Of a stretch of DNA of 34,173 bases, positions 11,600-21,715 are shown piece by piece (the first letter of the stretch is position 1; every line of letters starts with the position of its first letter). The notes under the pieces are model-generated. The model worked only from the letters and a program-made list of their open reading frames with translations. It had not been told where the DNA came from and did not search any database. Source of the stretch: Sperchopsis tessellata (lineage: Eukaryota > Arthropoda > Insecta > Coleoptera > Hydrophilidae); the NCBI GenBank assembly GCA_033557685.1, contig JAWQRN010000206.1, positions 1 to 34,173 of the forward strand, given 5' to 3'. A program made the position numbers and the translations under genes.

Positions 11600-11862
11600 G
11601 TTTGTACCACATATATTTGAAATATATTTCAAACTAAAGTTTATTTAGGATAAACATAGTTTCTTATAAGTCCAACTAATAGAATCCTGAACTTTTTTTT
11701 ATGCATGATGTTGACATTAGAAGCTTGATATTTTACTTTTAATTTTGGAATTATTAAGTGATCAAAAACCATCTATATAGGATATAACCACAATGAAAAG
11801 AGTCAGCTTAATATAATACTGATTACGCCACGTCAATGGTGCAATTGTATCCTTACCAGTGG

Positions 11863-11916
11863 AAATATGTGGTATGCGAATGTCTACTATTAACCATAAA
11901 TATGTGGTATGCGAAT
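11863..11916. repeat. 19-bp direct repeat, period 35
   Basis: AAATATGTGGTATGCGAAT occurs exactly at 11863-11881 and 11898-11916, a small tandem duplication just before the hAT-like palindromic repeat. Confidence 0.8.
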
Positions 11917-11930
11917 TAACCATCTCTACT

Positions 11931-12075
11931 AGTGATGGGAAATATCGAATAAAAACTATCGAACTATTCGCTATTAAAATTTCCCCATAATTTTTTTCAT
12001 TCGATAGTTTTTTCATTCGAATAAATCCTTTCATAGTTTTTTTATTGGAATGAATCTTTCGTTAATTTTTTCATT
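11931..12075. mobile_element. Palindromic repeat, hAT/MITE-like
   Basis: It begins AGTGATGGGAAATATCGAAT, which resembles the ends of insect hAT-type elements. TCGAATAAAAACTATCGAA at 11945-11963 is mirrored by TTCGATAGTTTTTTCATTCGA at 12000-12020, and further ATTCGAAT units follow to about 12060. No transposase is present, so a miniature non-autonomous element or a satellite-like array is the likely nature. Confidence 0.4.
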
Positions 12076-12770
12076 CGAATGTGTAGGTAATATACATTTA
12101 CAAGTTAATTAGACATACATTATTTTCTTACTTTTTTATTAAACAGTTGAAGTGAGATAAGAAACAGATTCAGTCATCAAATCAGATATTGGTCCGCAAT
12201 AAGCTCTAATACTAATTCTAAATCAATATTTAACCGAATTAATTAAAAACCACTAAATGGCATGCATAACTAAAGATCTGTTAGTAGGACTAGAATGAGA
12301 ATATCTGGATTAGAAAACTAAAGGATTATTTTTGTACAATTAGCATGAGAACAGCACAGATCATTCAGGTGGATGATGATGGAGGGCTGGTTGGCATTTA
12401 AAGCTTTACCGAATGGAATAGGTGCTCTTCGTTTTACCTGTTGCCGACAACTGAAGAAGAGATATTGACCATCATAGGGTCAATTAAATCAAAAGGTATA
12501 CAGGCTGTATATGGTTATTTTCCGAAGGAAGTAAAGAATGCGATAGTGTCTCCCATCAACAATAAAGTGGATAGACAGCTGCGTGAATTATAGCCCAATA
12601 TCTAAACTGCCAGCATTGTCAAAGGTTTTTGAAATTGCTATCAAATCAAGAATCATAAGGTACTTTGAGGGAAATAACATACTACTTTCGGTCCAATATG
12701 GTTACAAGAGTAACAAATCAACTACGTCAGCTCTTTGTAGAGATTCTTAAATATGTCCTAGAATAAATCG

Positions 12771-12796
12771 ATGCTAAACAAACAGCACAGATAGTG
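12771..12796 (+). repeat. Target-site duplication, left copy (26 bp)
   Basis: This 26-base stretch, containing TGCTAAACAAACAGCACA, recurs at 13158-13183 with one mismatch. It encloses the RTE fragment and belongs to the interrupted host LINE. Confidence 0.8.
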
Positions 12797-13157
12797 GCGT
12801 GTGAAAAGAACGAATACAGTTCTGGTAAAACTGTATGCTCTATGCATAGAAACAAAAGAGATATCAACGTGTTGGAAAAAAGGAACAACTATTTTAATCT
12901 ACAGATAACGAAATAAAGAAGACCTGAACAATAACTGTCCAATTAGTTTCACAACCTATTCGATTCTTACCAACCCAACGAACAGGCAGGCTTTCGTAAG
13001 GGACATAACACTATTGATAGATGTAACGAGTATATATTGTGCCAGTAGGTTGTGCTTTCGTAGAGAAAACATTTCACTTGATCAAAACATCACAACAATT
13101 AAAGCTTTGGTATGCATGGCATTCATTGTATCTACATATAGCTAATTCAAAATATCT
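12797..13157 (+). mobile_element. RTE fragment nested in the Jockey-like LINE
   Basis: This segment is the reverse complement of about 6618-6970 of RTE copy A, with high similarity over nearly the whole length. Shared landmarks are AGATATCAACGTGTTGG, GAACAGGCAGGCTTTCG and TAGCTAATTCAAAATATCT. In this orientation it encodes NEQAGFRKGHNTIDRCN, an RTE reverse transcriptase block. It is cut at both ends compared with copy A and flanked by a 26-bp duplication. A roughly 20-bp extra stretch near 12828 is not in copy A. Confidence 0.85.
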
Positions 13158-13183
13158 ATGCTAAACAAACAGCACAAATAGTG
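13158..13183 (+). repeat. Target-site duplication, right copy (26 bp)
   Basis: Right-hand partner of 12771-12796, differing at one base. The interrupted LINE resumes immediately after it with a DLTKAF block. Confidence 0.8.
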
Positions 13184-14199
13184 TGATCTTACAAAAGCTT
13201 TTTACACTGTGCATCATGAGAACTTGATATCACAATTGGAGAACTGCGAGGTGTTTCAGAGCGATTGTTGAGGTACTATCTGAGTGGGAGAAGTCAGGTG
13301 GTTCATTGAAGAGGTCTCTGGTTCCGGTAGTCTAGATTGTAGGGTGCCACAGGGTTAAGTGTTGGGACCTGCCTTCTTCATTATCTACTAAACATTTAGA
13401 TTTTGTGCACGGTGGATTGTGGACATACTATATACTTTTCGCAGATGATACTGCTCTCTTGAGTACGGGAAGTACGCGAGAAGAAGCATCTGAAAGAACG
13501 GAACTTTCTGTAAATATTGATACAACCTGGTTCAATGAAAACAAATTGAAAATAAAACACAGCCAATGACTTTAACTCGACACTATTTACCGAGTCTCTA
13601 TGTCGAAGATTGTCTATGATAGTATACTCTGTGCATTGTAGAAAAAAAACTAACAGGTCATGAATGGGCTTAGCTTGCATATTATTTACATTTTCATAGT
13701 GACGACTTAAGGGATATTGGGGTGCAAGCAATAGGGCACATCAGGTACTATGGCTTCAAAACCAGGCTGTGAGGGCCATGTGTGACCTAAATTATGACAA
13801 AAGTAGAAGAAACTGATATTCTTACAATGACTTCTATCTACATATATAACTGCTTAAAATACATCCACTCTAACCTTGGTATGTTTCCAGTAAACTCTAC
13901 AAACCATGACTATGACACACGAAATGGGAAAAATCTCATAATACCCTACAACGCAACAAGACACAGATTATTGGGGTTTAAAGTTTAAAATGGTGCTAAA
14001 TTTATGAAGACAGTTGGTTGAATGGTCATGGAAAAAACCTTGTATGGTATATTTTGATTATAACATTACCTTGTTTTTTTTTGTGCTAGTATATAAATAG
14101 ATTGTAATTGTTTTAGTATTTGTGGTAGCGTACATAATTATATTTTATTTGCAGAATATTTAATGTAAATGACATACCGTGTAACTTTCTTTTGATGGA

Positions 14200-14640
14200 T
14201 AATAAATTTGAACTTGGGCATTGATGTATCTATGTTCGACACGCATTGTGTAAGAGCTGGTAACATTTTATGCTGATTTATTGTGTCGAATGCCTTCTCG
14301 TAATCAACAAAGATTTGACAGAAATGTTTGTTGTATTTTATGCATTTTTCAATAAAAGTCCTAATAGTTGCAGATGGTCGTTTGTGCCAAACTCGTCTTG
14401 AAAGCCAGCCTGCTCATGGGGTTGATAAAAATCTAGTTTAGGTGAAATTCTTTTGCTTATGATTCTCATAAATAATTTGTATGTATGCGAGAGCAAGCTT
14501 GTGGGTCTGTAATTATACAAGTTAGTGATGTCTCCTTTTGATGTAACATTATATTTGTAGCTTGATCCCATTGAGGCACTGTCCCACTTGCTAAGCAAGC
14601 ATCATATTGCCTTTAGTAAAGCAATTTTGTCTGCTTTTAG
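14200..14640 (-). pseudogene. RTE-type LINE fragment (different subfamily)
   Basis: Minus-strand open stretch 14598-14338 encodes a reverse transcriptase block: KGDITNLYNYRPTSLLSHTY, then KLFMRIISKR and PHEQAGFQDEFGTNDHLQ. Upstream (14337-14220) the frame is degraded. This is the fingers/palm start of an RTE-clade polymerase. It differs from the copies at 5860 and 16330, so it comes from another RTE subfamily. The catalytic FADD box is not retained. Confidence 0.75.
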
Positions 14641-14654
14641 AGACTCTACTACTA

Positions 14655-15010
14655 TACCTCATCTCCAGCGTTTTTGTGGGTTTTTCATATCTAGAAGAAT
14701 ACCTTTTAGTTCATCATATACCTTACTATAAATATGAAGCCGTTGCAGTATTGAATAATGACAACTACAAATTGGAATGGAACCGTGAAATAGAAACTTA
14801 AATAAGGATTCAAACCAATCTCCCAGATTGAGTCCTATACAATAAATTAGATATATCGTAATTATTTGAAGTAAAATTTATTAGAGTTAAACCTTAATGA
14901 ATATTCAAGAAAAACTGTTAATCTATGTGCCCATTGGCATAACCCTAATAATGCCAAAATCATTGAAGTCCATAAATCTTATTTTGCAAATAAGCGAAAC
15001 AAATAATGAC
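14655..15010 (+). pseudogene. LINE C-terminal fragment
   Basis: The plus-strand reading ending at 14801 contains IPYYKYEAVAVLNNDNYKLE. This is the PYYKYEP..LLEND..LYWD block found downstream of the Cys/His knuckle in the LINE family also seen at 3340-5290. A weak continuation (VPIGITLIMPKSLKSINL) follows at about 14928. It lies head to head with the RTE piece at 14200-14640. Confidence 0.55.
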
Positions 15011-15119
15011 ATTCAAAATATAATTTCCTTTGCTCTAATGACAATACATTTTTTAAAAAGTGTTCTTTATTTTAATGACACCAGGTTTCCGTTAACTTCA
15101 CGCAAAGCCTTTTTTAAGT

Positions 15120-16200
15120 AAATTGTATATATAAACTAAAAAGACATACGGTATATAAAAATTATGTTTAACAAAATAAAAGGTGCATACTTTACCTAAG
15201 TATTAAAAATATATTATTAAGATAAAAGTAAATATTAGTTGTTTTATTAAATAAAATATAACTTGTTGTTTTTAAAGAATGTTTTGTTTTTTTATATATT
15301 TTGTTTGTAATTTAAATAATACGTTGTGTTTAATTTAGTTTTACAGTTTTTAATGATTGTAATGTAGTCATTTGATAATTTTTGAGTATCTTGTTTGTAA
15401 TTTAAAGTGTTTAAATCACTTAAATATGCAACATTTTGTTTATTAATCTTTTATTTTTATTTTCTTCTTTATTTTAGATTTTGCTTTTGTAAATAAAATA
15501 ATGTTTTTATTTGTAGTGGCAAAAGCAGGCTTAATATTAAATTTAGATAATGTTTTGTTAAAAATTCGAGATGCTTTGATAGTATAGCGAATGATGTATT
15601 TGTGTTTTGTGGATTTGTGTTATAATTTTGGTTCTTATATATAATTTTATTGATGGTTTCATTTATGATGTCTTCTGGAAAATTATTATTCATAAATTAA
15701 TTTTTGTTATGTTTGTGTAATAGAAATCTGTGTGCCACTTTGGAGGCTTTGTTTTTTAGTACATTCGTTTTTTGTTTCTTAAGATGGTTTGAAAACCAGT
15801 TTATATATCTGCCACTATGTGTTTCTTTTTGATGCCAATTTAATTTAATAATATTGTCTTTGTTTTATATTATTAGTGCGTCCAAGAAGGAAATTAAATT
15901 TTGTTTTTCTATTCTGCTGGTGAGTTTATTGCACATACTATTGGATGGAATGACCTATTTTGCTTGGGAATTTTAGGAAAAATATATTTTAGGTGATGTA
16001 TTTTTAGATAAAAGCTTATCTTTAGTTTCTTCACTGATTTATAATTTGTTATATATTTAAGGATATAATTATTGGTTTCTTTTTCCATTGAATTTATTGG
16101 ATCTTTGTTTAAAGATTTGTAGATATTATTCATATTCACTTCTATCCATTAATACTGTGACATTACCCTTGTCAGATTTTGTAACATAAAATTTTTATTT
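15120..16200 (-). pseudogene. Penelope-like element relic, RT core deleted
   Basis: Minus-strand remains of a Penelope-like retroelement. From 5' to 3': SDKGNVTVLMDRSEYE (about 16185-16140), NNIYKSLNKDPINSMEKE (about 16130), then IFPKIPK..SFHPIVCAINSPAE (to about 15909). Next are FLDALI, NWHQKETHSGRYINWFSNH (about 15850-15790), KVAHRFLLHKHNKN and NNNFPEDIINETINKIIY (from 15690). These are the fingers block (LPKIHKP..RPIVS..NSP) and thumb-side blocks of Penelope-like reverse transcriptase. The part between NSP and FLDLTI, which should hold the YxDD catalytic box, is missing, so the copy is dead. The remainder to 15120 is AT-rich with a repeated TTGTTTGTAATTTAAA. Confidence 0.75.
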
Positions 16201-16329
16201 CCTTAAGAAATGTTTATTTATAATTTTATTTTTTTATGTTCTTTGTACTTGATAATGGATGATATATTTTTAATGGTTGCAAATATGTCATGTTTTTCGA
16301 CACTTATCCAAAACCCCGCATTTCAAATG

Positions 16330-17130
16330 CAAAGGCATCTGCGATTTAAATATGTTACTTAAAGTCCAGTTGTACTCCATGAAAGCTTTGTCCTTCGGGC
16401 TATCTCCTATGAGAGGCTATGAACTGATCCAAATACATGTATGATGTTACGGTCTCAATTTGTGTGCCCTTGATATACACATTGGCTGGCATAGTGAGCT
16501 CATTGAGCATAAATTTCGTTTTACTAAAATTCAACCTAAGTCCTACACCTTTATTTTCAGAATCTACATCAGTCATTTTTTCTTGGAGCTCCTCCAAAGT
16601 GTGTACAAATAACACGGTATCATCTGCAAATCTCAAGAGGTTAAGATATTCTTCATTCACTTTAATGCCCTTTTGTTCCCAATTTAGTTAGTAGTAGTTG
16701 TCTGACATTTTTTTTAACACAAAAAGTTTCCATTTCTTGATATAATTTAACGTTTGATATGGATTTTTGCTACTCTCATATATGCTGTAAAACTTGATTA
16801 TTCCGTTTTTGTGTCTTTTGTGAACAATGAAAACAATACCACTCTTTCTTCTATTGTGCCTTGACAGTAAAACATATGTCCACTTTACAATTGAATAAAC
16901 TTTTCACCTTTTTTTGTATTTCTCTTAGACTTTTAACATCTCATTAAATCTTGTCCAGTTCTTTTTCTAGCTCTATTAGTTTTGCTTTGCTGGATAATGT
17001 GTAGCAATTGTAGGTGCACACATTTAAAGTTCTTTGGCAACTGTTTATACTCCGCACTTCTTAGCACCCTCTGCCTTCTTACGCTGGTCCCAATAGCTGC
17101 TTTATTTGTTTAGCTTAGCTTCCAACATAC
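16330..17130 (-). pseudogene. RTE-type LINE relic, internally deleted copy
   Basis: Same orientation as RTE copy A at 5860-8080. The reverse transcriptase block LRFADDTVLFVHTLEELQEKM (catalytic FADD) and NFSKTKFMLNE are open at 16660-16400. The endonuclease start, with TYNCYTLSSKAKLIELEKEL, is at about 17015-16960. Compared with copy A, the roughly 1.1-kb middle part equivalent to 6620-7700 is missing and replaced by about 70 bases. The FADD block is better preserved here than in copy A. Confidence 0.8.
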
Positions 17131-17199
17131 ATAATGTAAAATAATAGGAAATGGTAAACAAGTACTTAAACTGAACAAAAACCAATTAATTAACTAATA

Positions 17200-18640
17200 T
17201 AGATTCTTTTTGAAAACAATTTGAAAAATAGATAATATCAGATATCTGATTAAACTTTTTACACATGTTCACTACTGGAGATTGTTCGTAAGCTCTAGTC
17301 CTATAGTTTTGTATGTAGAACAGCTGATTATGTGTATTTGTATTCACAGGAATATGAAACATCTTATGTGTTTCAGTGTTTTAAACTCAAATTGGGTGCA
17401 TAAGTCACAATAACATACCTAACCTTTTAAAATAAATGTATCTTAAAAATCTCTTTTGAAATTTTTCTATAGTATTTGAATGAATATCGTAAATTAGGTC
17501 CCATATCACATCGCAACATCTCAAACCACAGAGAGGTGTATGCACTTGTAATTTATTCCATGCTAAAAAATGACTTCGAATTGCGCATTACAAAACACAG
17601 TATTCTGAACGCCTTGACGGCAAATTTGTCAACATGATTTACAAACGATATTTGATAATCGAAAGTCCCTCTAAAATCCCTAACCTCATCCATCCGACGC
17701 ACTGTCTCACTATTCAGCACATAATTGACCATCGATGGATTGTTTTTTCTTGTGTACGTAACTACACTACACTTTTTCATATTAAATGACAGTTTGTTTA
17801 TGCAATTCTAATTAAACACTCTGTTTAAGTCGTCTTGTAGGAACTGGAAGTCCATAATCGCGCCTATCCTTCTAGAAATTTTGTAGTCATCAGGTAAACA
17901 TGAGCATCTAGCTATGCATTACATAGTTTGGCATACCATTTATAAAAATCTTGAACATTAACAGACGAAAGTTCGATTTTTGAGGTACACCTGAAGCAGT
18001 AACATAAAAACTCGACTCATAGCCCCATAGCAAATGTAATTATTACGTTTTGTAAAATAGCTAGCCATAAAGATTATAGCTGCTCGTGTGAAACCAAACC
18101 TTCAAAGTTTCAATAGGAGAACACTATGATCCACTTGATCGAATGTTTTGCAAAAGTCCAAGAAAATACAGTCCACATGCGATCTGCCTTCCAATAGTTC
18201 CGCTTTGTACTGCATTAAAGAGATACAATTTGTGGTAGTTGATTTACCCCTTATAAATCCATGCTGACTTGCCGTCCACAAATTTCCACACCCAGCTTCA
18301 ACCCTGTTCACTAAAACACATTCAAAAACCCTAAGAGACCTGTCAGTATTGTTATTGGCCGATAATTAATCAGTAGATTTCGTTTACCATCTTTAAAAAT
18401 TGGACAAACTATAGGCATTTTAAAGTTATCAGGTCTCCTGCTGAGCTTCCACAGAAACATTGAAAATCCTTGCCCGTGGTTCTGCCAATACATCAATGCA
18501 ACCCTTAACAATAAATAGCTGTACATTATCCAGACCCATCAAAGTTTTCGCTTTCAATTTTCTTACTACAGATACAATTTCTTCTTCACTAAGGTTATTA
18601 AAGTCAATCAACGATTCGATTTCCACCTCGCCATTGTTTG
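17200..18640 (-). pseudogene. LINE reverse transcriptase (ORF2 C-terminal part)
   Basis: Blocks in order on the minus strand: SEEEIVSVVRKLKAKTLMGLD (18590-18525), PIFKDGKRNLLINYRPITIL (about 18410-18350), SQHGFIRGKSTTTNC (about 18270), VDCIFLDFCKTFDQVDHSVL (about 18180-18120), TASGVPQKSNF (about 17990), a catalytic box reading FT-stop-DD where FADD is expected (about 17900), DDLNRVF, then NMKKCSVVTYTRKNNPSMVN (from 17780). The tail has FQKRFLRYIYFKRLG (about 17470-17420). The stop in the catalytic box and several frameshifts show loss of function. Confidence 0.8.
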
Positions 18641-19154
18641 TGGGAAACTTTAATTGATTGTTTGTATAAACTCTGTGTTATAAGAATTTTTCTCATCATT
18701 AATTACATTTGGCGATCCGTTTTGCCGATTATATCACAGAATACTTCTACCATCCATTTCATTAATTCCAGAAGAGTTTAACATAATATCTACTCAATCG
18801 CAGTTCCTCAAGCTCTCATACAACTGCAGATAATCTCCCTGAACAAATGTATATCTCCATTTGTGTCTTCCTTGTAATTTTTTCAGCTTTCTACAATCCA
18901 GCGTAATGCTAAGAGCAGGATGATGCCTGCCCTCACACAATATGGGATCTGAACATTTCTCAACCAAATCTAACTTATTAGGTCAAAATAACTCAATGCA
19001 ACTCAAAATAAATTTCTTTTTAATCCATATGTGCCCTGCAGATTTGTGGCAGGTTGATTGGCTCCCCTTAATACATCTTCTATAGTTTGACACAATGCCT
19101 TATAATATTACCTATTTTGCCTGGGGGAATGTACATCAAACAAATATACAAATA

Positions 19155-19345
19155 CTTCTAAAACACCTTAATTTTCACAGCAACTATATCAAAATCCAAA
19201 CAGCCCTGCACTTCTATTTCCTGGGAATTAAATTTATTTTGTATCACTAAACAAAGTCCACCTCCCTGAGGTATTTCAGTGACATCATCATTCCTAACTC
19301 TTCTATAAACACTGAACAATTTTCGGTATATAATAAATATCAAAC
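19155..19345 (-). pseudogene. LINE endonuclease fragment (ORF2 N-terminal part)
   Basis: Open minus-strand stretch with YRKLFSVYRRVRNDD and GGGLCLVIQNKF, followed by a DIVAVKIKVF strand. This matches the central part of the apurinic-type endonuclease of non-LTR retrotransposons (the YxVFRRDRN..GGGVLLA..IWVKI pattern). The catalytic N-terminal and C-terminal blocks are not recognisable. It lies 0.5 kb before the reverse transcriptase in the same orientation. Confidence 0.6.
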
Positions 19346-19432
19346 ATTGCTATTGATGAATTTAATAAAAATTCGGTCAACTTGGTCTCCATATGCCCCC
19401 AACATTTTGGTAGTATAGGTTAAGCAAATGGG

Positions 19433-19945
19433 TTATTTGCATTTCCTTTTGTTTGTGTATGGAAAAACTGTTTCCGAAAGCACTCTTCTAATGTCCTTTG
19501 TCTTTTGGTTATGTCCATTGGAACTCTGTATCTTACAATATATATTTATTATTATATATAACACAGTCAATTCAAACACCAAGGAAGCTATCAGTTTTGT
19601 GTATTCAACATTCTTAATAATTTTCTGATTATTTCCATTCTTAAAACTATTGATATTTCTATTAACTAGGTTGATTAACATTGCTTCATTTAGAATTTTA
19701 TTGTAGACAATCGGCAACAGATAGGTATTAAACTCCATTAATTCCTTGAACAGAGACAATATTCCATAAATTGCAACATTTGGGTTTGTCTCTTTACTCC
19801 CGATTATAAATACTATGTGGCCAATATTCTTAAAATTATCTTTTTTGATCGCTACTTCCTTTTGAATATTCTCTGTCGATATACCTGACACTATCACTTT
19901 TATGACATTATATTGATCATAGTACTCAGTTAATTCCTTTCCCAT
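19433..19945 (-). pseudogene. ORF1 SGNH/esterase-like fragment of the LINE
   Basis: A 170-residue open minus-strand stretch. It begins MGKELTEYYDQYNVIKVIVS and contains GHIVFIIGSKETNPN, which aligns with the GxND block III of SGNH hydrolases (usually GTND; here GSKE, so a key residue is altered). A leucine-rich helix and ILPIVYN-type strand follow, as in ORF1 esterase domains of CR1/L2-type LINEs. No GDS block or catalytic His is seen. The position between the coiled coil and the endonuclease suits ORF1. The family call is by pattern only. Confidence 0.45.
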
Positions 19946-19989
19946 CTAATGCCCCTGCTGATCAGCAAAGAAGTAAATATTAATTTCGA

Positions 19990-20395
19990 TCATTGTTGCT
20001 TTCAGTAACATTATTGTCTCCATCGATTTCATTTTGTGCTATTATGTGTACCTCTTCAATTACTTCTCGAAAGTCCAGTTGGTTATCCTCTTCATCGCCC
20101 ATAGCACCTTCTATATTCTCTTCATCCTTAAGTAATTTTTTCATACTAGTTTTTAAGTGTTGTATGTTTAATTCAAAATTGAATCCTTAGATCTATTTTT
20201 CAATTCTTTCATTTGTTCTTCCATTGCTTCAAAACCCAATTTTACTTCATCCTGTATTTTCTTCATATACCCTTTAGATTCTACTTGAATACAAGCCTTG
20301 ATCATATGCTTTATTTCATTTTTCTCACTGGACTGCTGTTTGTTTAGATCAATCTTTTCATCAATGCTGGCTCTTTCAAAATCAGATTTCTTATA
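19990..20395 (-). pseudogene. ORF1 coiled-coil part, downstream of Tc1 insertion
   Basis: The minus-strand reading KSDFERASIDEKIDLNKQQS continues through MIKACIQVESKGYMKKIQDE to EAMEEQMKELKNRSKDS. It then shifts frame to NIQHLKTSMKKLLKDEENIE and an acidic end. It is highly charged with heptad spacing, a coiled coil typical of gag-like ORF1 proteins. A related repeat unit (EGRVEKMQHEVKM..FEAVEKQVSELKK) lies on the far side of the Tc1 insertion at about 21830-21740, so the coil has internal repeats. Confidence 0.55.
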
Positions 20396-21715
20396 CACTC
20401 CTGTTCAAAAAAAACCTACAAAAAATAACAAAATTCAATGTGTTCTGAAATATTGAAATTTAGTTCCAAGACATTATTTTCATCTAGTTGCTTAGGTTTA
20501 TTGTTTTTGAACTGTCAATATTGAACTTGAAGCGTTTTAAACAAATGCGACCAGAACATGTAGCCCGAATTGTAGCTCTACATGAAGATAGACGGAGTGT
20601 ACGATATATAGGAACTGCCTTGGGAATAGTCAGGAGTACTGTGCAAGACCCAATTCGCCGACATCTTGAAACTAGAGAATGCACTAGGAGAGCAGGCTCA
20701 GGAAGACCACGCATAACAACCCCTCGTAACGATCGATTAATTGCGTTAAATGTTCTTCGCGATCGCAACATATCATCTACTATTGTCGTTTGGCGACTGG
20801 CAGATATTCGTGGTGTTGAAATTTCTGCAATAACCGTACGCCGGATATTGCACGAATACGGATTGATGCCCAAAAGACCTGCCGCTTGTCCAGCTTTAAT
20901 CCCAGCTCATTGTGTTGAGCGCCTAGGTTTTGCACGCGAACACAGAGATTGGACGATTGAAGACTGGAGCTCTGTATTGTTCACCGATAAATTCCGTTTT
21001 TGCCTTCGTTCACCAGATGGACGTGCACGTGTGCGGAAAAGGCCCAATGAACGATTTTCGCAGTGCTTTATATCTCCAAGAACACCATTTGGAGGTGGTA
21101 ATATAATGGTCTGGGCTGGAGTTTCGATGCACGCACATATAGAGCTTGTTCTGGTGGAAAATGATAGTTTGACGGCTGATCGGTATATCAACGAATGTTT
21201 AGCTGATCATGTCGTACCTTTTGCTCCATTCATTGGTGCGAACTTTGTTCTTATGCATAATTATACAAGGCCCCACGTTGCACAGGTGGTAATGCAATAT
21301 TTAGATGAGGTCAACATTCGGCGATTGCAGTGGTCAGCTTATGGCCCTGAACTAACTCCAATAGAAAATGTATGGGATATGCTAGGGCAACGTGTTCGAC
21401 ACCGCCAACCCATTCCTGAAACCATCCAAGAAAAGCTCTTATGCATTCTGCAAGAAGACATTGTCAGCTGCATTCAAAGTTTACCATGCCGAATGATAGC
21501 AGCTCGGGGAGGTAATACATACATTTGCTTGAAACATAGCTTAAAAGTGTTTTGAGCAAATCTATAAGTACATTGAATTTTCTTGATTTTGTTGAGTTTT
21601 CTATTTTTTCAATTTATTGTTACATAAAAGAAATGTTTATTTAATTTTATTTTTGTGATTTTACACATAAGGTTCTTTGTTTTACACCGAATAAATTTTT
21701 TTGAACACAAGTGCG
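20396..21715 (+). mobile_element. Tc1/mariner-type transposon, full length
   Basis: A 1320-bp element flanked by TA dinucleotides (20394-20395 and 21716-21717). Short terminal inverted repeats: ACTCCTGTTCAAAAAAAA from 20397 and TTTTTTTGAACACAAGT at 21696-21712. It carries one long transposase frame. The length, TA target and DD34E-type transposase fit the Tc1 group. It is inserted in the ORF1 coiled coil of the minus-strand LINE. Confidence 0.85.
20545..21555 (+). CDS. Tc1-type transposase, open but catalytic Asp lost
   Basis: The frame is open from 20488 (TTG), but the first ATG at 20545 gives a sensible N-terminus (MRPEHVARIVALHEDRRSV) and about 336 residues, normal for Tc1 transposases. 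Paired helix-turn-helix domains occupy about residues 1-110, with a GSGRPR AT-hook-like linker. In the catalytic core the first acid is in VLFTDKFRF (usual FTDE). The second motif reads LMHNYTRPHVA, where HDNARPH is usual, so the metal-binding Asp is Asn. The third is LTPIENVWDML with the Glu 34 residues on. The protein is therefore predicted unable to cut DNA although there is no stop or frameshift. FTDK and HNYT changes also suggest relaxed selection. Confidence 0.9.
   Translation: MRPEHVARIVALHEDRRSVRYIGTALGIVRSTVQDPIRRHLETRECTRRAGSGRPRITTPRNDRLIALNVLRDRNISSTIVVWRLADIRGVEISAITVRRILHEYGLMPKRPAACPALIPAHCVERLGFAREHRDWTIEDWSSVLFTDKFRFCLRSPDGRARVRKRPNERFSQCFISPRTPFGGGNIMVWAGVSMHAHIELVLVENDSLTADRYINECLADHVVPFAPFIGANFVLMHNYTRPHVAQVVMQYLDEVNIRRLQWSAYGPELTPIENVWDMLGQRVRHRQPIPETIQEKLLCILQEDIVSCIQSLPCRMIAARGGNTYICLKHSLKVF

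Larger units (their letters stand above)
12400..14000 (+). pseudogene. Jockey-like LINE reverse transcriptase relic
   Basis: Plus-strand LINE remains in shifting frames. LPTTEEEILTIIGSIKSKG lies near 12440. NYSPISKLPALSKVFE followed by QYGYKSNKSTTSAL lies at about 12588-12735. LTKAFYTVHHENL is at about 13190, CRVPQG near 13345, the polymerase motif FADDTALLSTGS at about 13440 and WFNENKLKI near 13535. A C-terminal tail VRAMCDLNYDK near 13775 is followed by DYDTRNGKNLIIP (about 13905). All main reverse transcriptase motifs are present in the right order, including the FADD catalytic box, but stops and frameshifts kill the reading. The element is interrupted by an RTE fragment at 12797-13157. 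Confidence 0.8.

Noticed and set aside
20484..20873. Open minus-strand frame over the Tc1 transposase
   Set aside because: Antisense shadow of a clearly recognisable plus-strand transposase.
20907..21191. Second minus-strand frame over the transposase
   Set aside because: Same reason; no recognisable motifs.
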